7,368 nucleotides of DNA, from the NCBI GenBank assembly GCA_002296055.1, contig DBHE01000111.1:1-7368 (forward strand), given 5' to 3'. The notes beneath the pieces are model-generated. The model did no database searches and was not told where the DNA came from. It saw only the letters and a program-made list of their open reading frames with translations. This DNA comes from Pseudomonadaceae bacterium UBA836. GTDB lineage: Bacteria > Pseudomonadota > Gammaproteobacteria > Pseudomonadales > Pseudomonadaceae. The translations under genes and the position numbers were made by a program. Numbering within the stretch: the first letter of the stretch is position 1; each line of letters starts with the position of its first letter. This document shows positions 6,135 through 7,368 of the stretch, one piece after another.

Positions 6135-6160
6135 CGCTGATTACCATTGATAAGAACTAT

Positions 6161-6166
6161 GGAGGT
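6161..6166 (+). promoter_or_regulatory. Ribosome binding site that supports a GTG start
   Basis: GGAGGT lies three bases before GTG6170. The full Shine-Dalgarno core makes this GTG the start of the oxidoreductase even though the gene has no ATG nearby in frame. Confidence 0.8.
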
Positions 6167-6169
6167 AGC

Positions 6170-7123
6170 GTGAGAGGATTGCAAGCCGAGGGCGGGGCGC
6201 TGACATGGCAGCCCCAGAGTGCTGTAGAGCTGAAGTCCGGCGAGGTACGTATTCGTGTGCAGGCTGCTGGCCTGAACCGTGCCGACCTGTTGCAGAAGGC
6301 CGGCATGTATCCGCCACCACCGGGTGTCACCACCGTGCTCGGTCTGGAGTGCGCAGGCGAGATTATCGAGGTTGGCGAGGGCTCGCGCTGGCAGCTGGGC
6401 GACCGTGTGTGTGCCCTGCTGGCCGGTGGTGGTATGGCTGAAGAGGTGGTGGTTGATCAGCGTCACCTGCTGCCGGTACCCGATAGCCTGAACTGGGCGG
6501 AGGCCGCCGCTATCCCCGAAGTGTTTAGCACTGCCTGGTTGAACATCTTCGTATTGGGCAATGCGCGCCCGGGTGAAAAAGTGGTGATTCACGCTGGCGC
6601 CAGTGGCGTAGGCACTGCTGCCATCCAGCTGTGCAAGGCCCAGGGCAACCCCTGTTGGGTCAGTGTTGGCAGCCAGGATAAGCTCGACGCCTGCGTGGAG
6701 CTGGGCGCTGAAGGTGGTGTGCTGCGCCAGAACGGCATCGCCGCACTGAAGGACTTCGGGCCTTTCAATGTCGCGTTGGACCCGGTGGGCGCAACCTACG
6801 CCGCCGATCATCTGGACCTGCTGGCTGTGGATGCGCGCTGGGTGCTGATCGGCCTGATGGGGGGTCGCGAGGCAACAGTGGATCTGGCCAAGGTGCTGGC
6901 CAAGCGCATCAGCCTGCTGGGCTCGACCCTGCGTACCCGCGATGCTGACTTCAAGGCGACCCTGCTGGCCGATATGGAGCAGCGCCTAATTCCGCTGTTC
7001 GCCAATGGCGAGCTTAAGCCGATGGTGGCAAAAACCTTCTCATTTGCCGATGCCGAAGCGGCCTTCGAAGAGTTGGCGCGTGACCAAGTGGTAGGTAAGG
7101 TGATTTTGCTGCGCGAAGACTGA
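6170..7123 (+). CDS. NAD(P)H quinone oxidoreductase, PIG3 (TP53I3) type
   Basis: A 317-residue cytosolic enzyme of the zinc-free medium-chain dehydrogenase/reductase family. It should reduce quinones with NAD(P)H. The N-terminal GroES-like domain covers about 1-120 and carries the family signature NRADLLQKAGMYPPPPG at 36-52, followed by LGLECAGEI. The nucleotide-binding Rossmann domain begins with HAGASGVGTAAIQL at 141-154. A further segment, VALDPVGATYAADHL, is at 201-215, and the C-terminus QVVGKVILL is typical. The cysteine and histidine ligands of the zinc-binding alcohol dehydrogenases are absent, as expected. After LGA (178-180) the protein reads EGGVLRQNG where relatives often have a longer D-x-x-I-N-Y segment, a minor difference. 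It is transcribed divergently from prc and converges on apeB. The exact substrate cannot be told from sequence. The likely P. aeruginosa counterpart is PA3256 (from memory). Confidence 0.93.
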   Translation: MRGLQAEGGALTWQPQSAVELKSGEVRIRVQAAGLNRADLLQKAGMYPPPPGVTTVLGLECAGEIIEVGEGSRWQLGDRVCALLAGGGMAEEVVVDQRHLLPVPDSLNWAEAAAIPEVFSTAWLNIFVLGNARPGEKVVIHAGASGVGTAAIQLCKAQGNPCWVSVGSQDKLDACVELGAEGGVLRQNGIAALKDFGPFNVALDPVGATYAADHLDLLAVDARWVLIGLMGGREATVDLAKVLAKRISLLGSTLRTRDADFKATLLADMEQRLIPLFANGELKPMVAKTFSFADAEAAFEELARDQVVGKVILLRED

Positions 7124-7150
7124 TTCCAGCCCGCTGCAGCGACAATGAAG

Positions 7151-7185
7151 AAAACCCCATACGCCTCTGGCGTATGGGGTTTTTT
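7151..7185. terminator. Strong bidirectional rho-independent terminator
   Basis: A 15-bp perfect stem (7151-7165 with 7169-7183) has the three-base loop TCT. The arms are AAAACCCC plus ATACGCC and the complement, so the plus strand ends in six Ts (7180-7185) and the minus strand in TTTTCTTC. It lies 27 bases after the oxidoreductase stop and three bases from the apeB stop, so it should end both converging transcripts. Confidence 0.95.
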
Positions 7186-7188
7186 GTA

Positions 7189-7368
7189 TCAGATCAGTCG
7201 CTCGGCGTTACAAAAGGCGGTCAGCACGCTGATCAAGTACCCGGGGTCGCGGCTGCCAGCCAGCTCGCGGATCGAGTGCATGGCGAAGGTCGGTGCGCCG
7301 ATATCCACGGTGCGCACGCCCAGGCGGCTGGCGGTGATCGGGCCGATGGTGCTGCCGCAGCCCATGTC
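7189..7368 (-). CDS. apeB: M18 family aminopeptidase, C-terminal 59 residues (5' part outside window)
   Basis: This is the 3' end of a metallo-aminopeptidase gene; the rest lies beyond base 7368. Enzymes of family M18 are cytosolic zinc peptidases that remove N-terminal residues, often Asp or Glu, from peptides. The visible part runs [15 protein letters not shown], then [25 protein letters not shown], and ends NAERLI before the stop at 7191-7189. The GSTIGPI segment and the AMHSIRE segment with its metal-binding His are hallmarks of the family's C-terminus. The wording is close to Pseudomonas ApeB as I remember it. The stop sits three bases from the T run of the shared terminator. Confidence 0.92.
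   Translation of the reverse strand, partial: DMGCGSTIGPITASRLGVRTVDIGAPTFAMHSIRELAGSRDPGYLISVLTAFCNAERLI

Noticed and set aside
6071..6811. A 246-codon open frame on the minus strand across the oxidoreductase gene
   Set aside because: It is a codon-bias shadow of a well-supported MDR gene. No family motif or export signal was seen.

Overview
The window looks like ordinary core chromosome of a pseudomonad (Gammaproteobacteria, Pseudomonadaceae). The support is a GC-rich sequence with matching coding bias, a Prc/AlgO-type protease of the gammaproteobacterial length, an M18 aminopeptidase tail that closely resembles Pseudomonas ApeB, and a gene set that, from memory, recalls the P. aeruginosa PA3247-PA3262 neighbourhood (PA3262 FKBP, PA3258 EAL/GGDEF, PA3257 algO/prc, PA3256 oxidoreductase, PA3247 apeB). 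The species and the synteny are inference. I see no insertion sequence, integrase, phage gene, CRISPR array or defence system.

Layout from left to right. A tRNA-Asp lacking its first seven bases (1-70) is followed by a forward gene for a lipoprotein FKBP-type prolyl isomerase (221-925) with its own hairpin terminator (930-979). A 264-base non-coding gap (926-1189) holds inverted repeats in an AT-rich stretch and a cluster of DnaA-box-like sites (1148-1182). Three genes then lie on the minus strand, transcribed right to left: prc/algO periplasmic protease (6074-3978), an EAL-CBS-GGDEF cyclic-di-GMP protein (3830-2040) and a lone periplasmic solute-binding protein (1915-1190). A GC-rich hairpin closes prc. 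Immediately after it, and upstream of the c-di-GMP gene, sits an excellent match to a PhoB box (3950-3933). A 95-base divergent promoter region separates prc from a forward PIG3-type quinone oxidoreductase (6170-7123). That gene converges on the 3' end of apeB (7368-7189, cut by the window edge), and a strong bidirectional terminator lies between them.

Functionally the window mixes envelope quality control (prolyl isomerase, Prc protease), second-messenger turnover (EAL-CBS-GGDEF), possible solute sensing and redox housekeeping. The most interesting signals are regulatory: phosphate control of a c-di-GMP enzyme through a Pho box, a possible AlgU/sigma-E promoter in front of the protease that in P. 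aeruginosa feeds the AlgU pathway, and a DnaA-box cluster in a gene-free gap. No gene in the window is clearly of a new kind.
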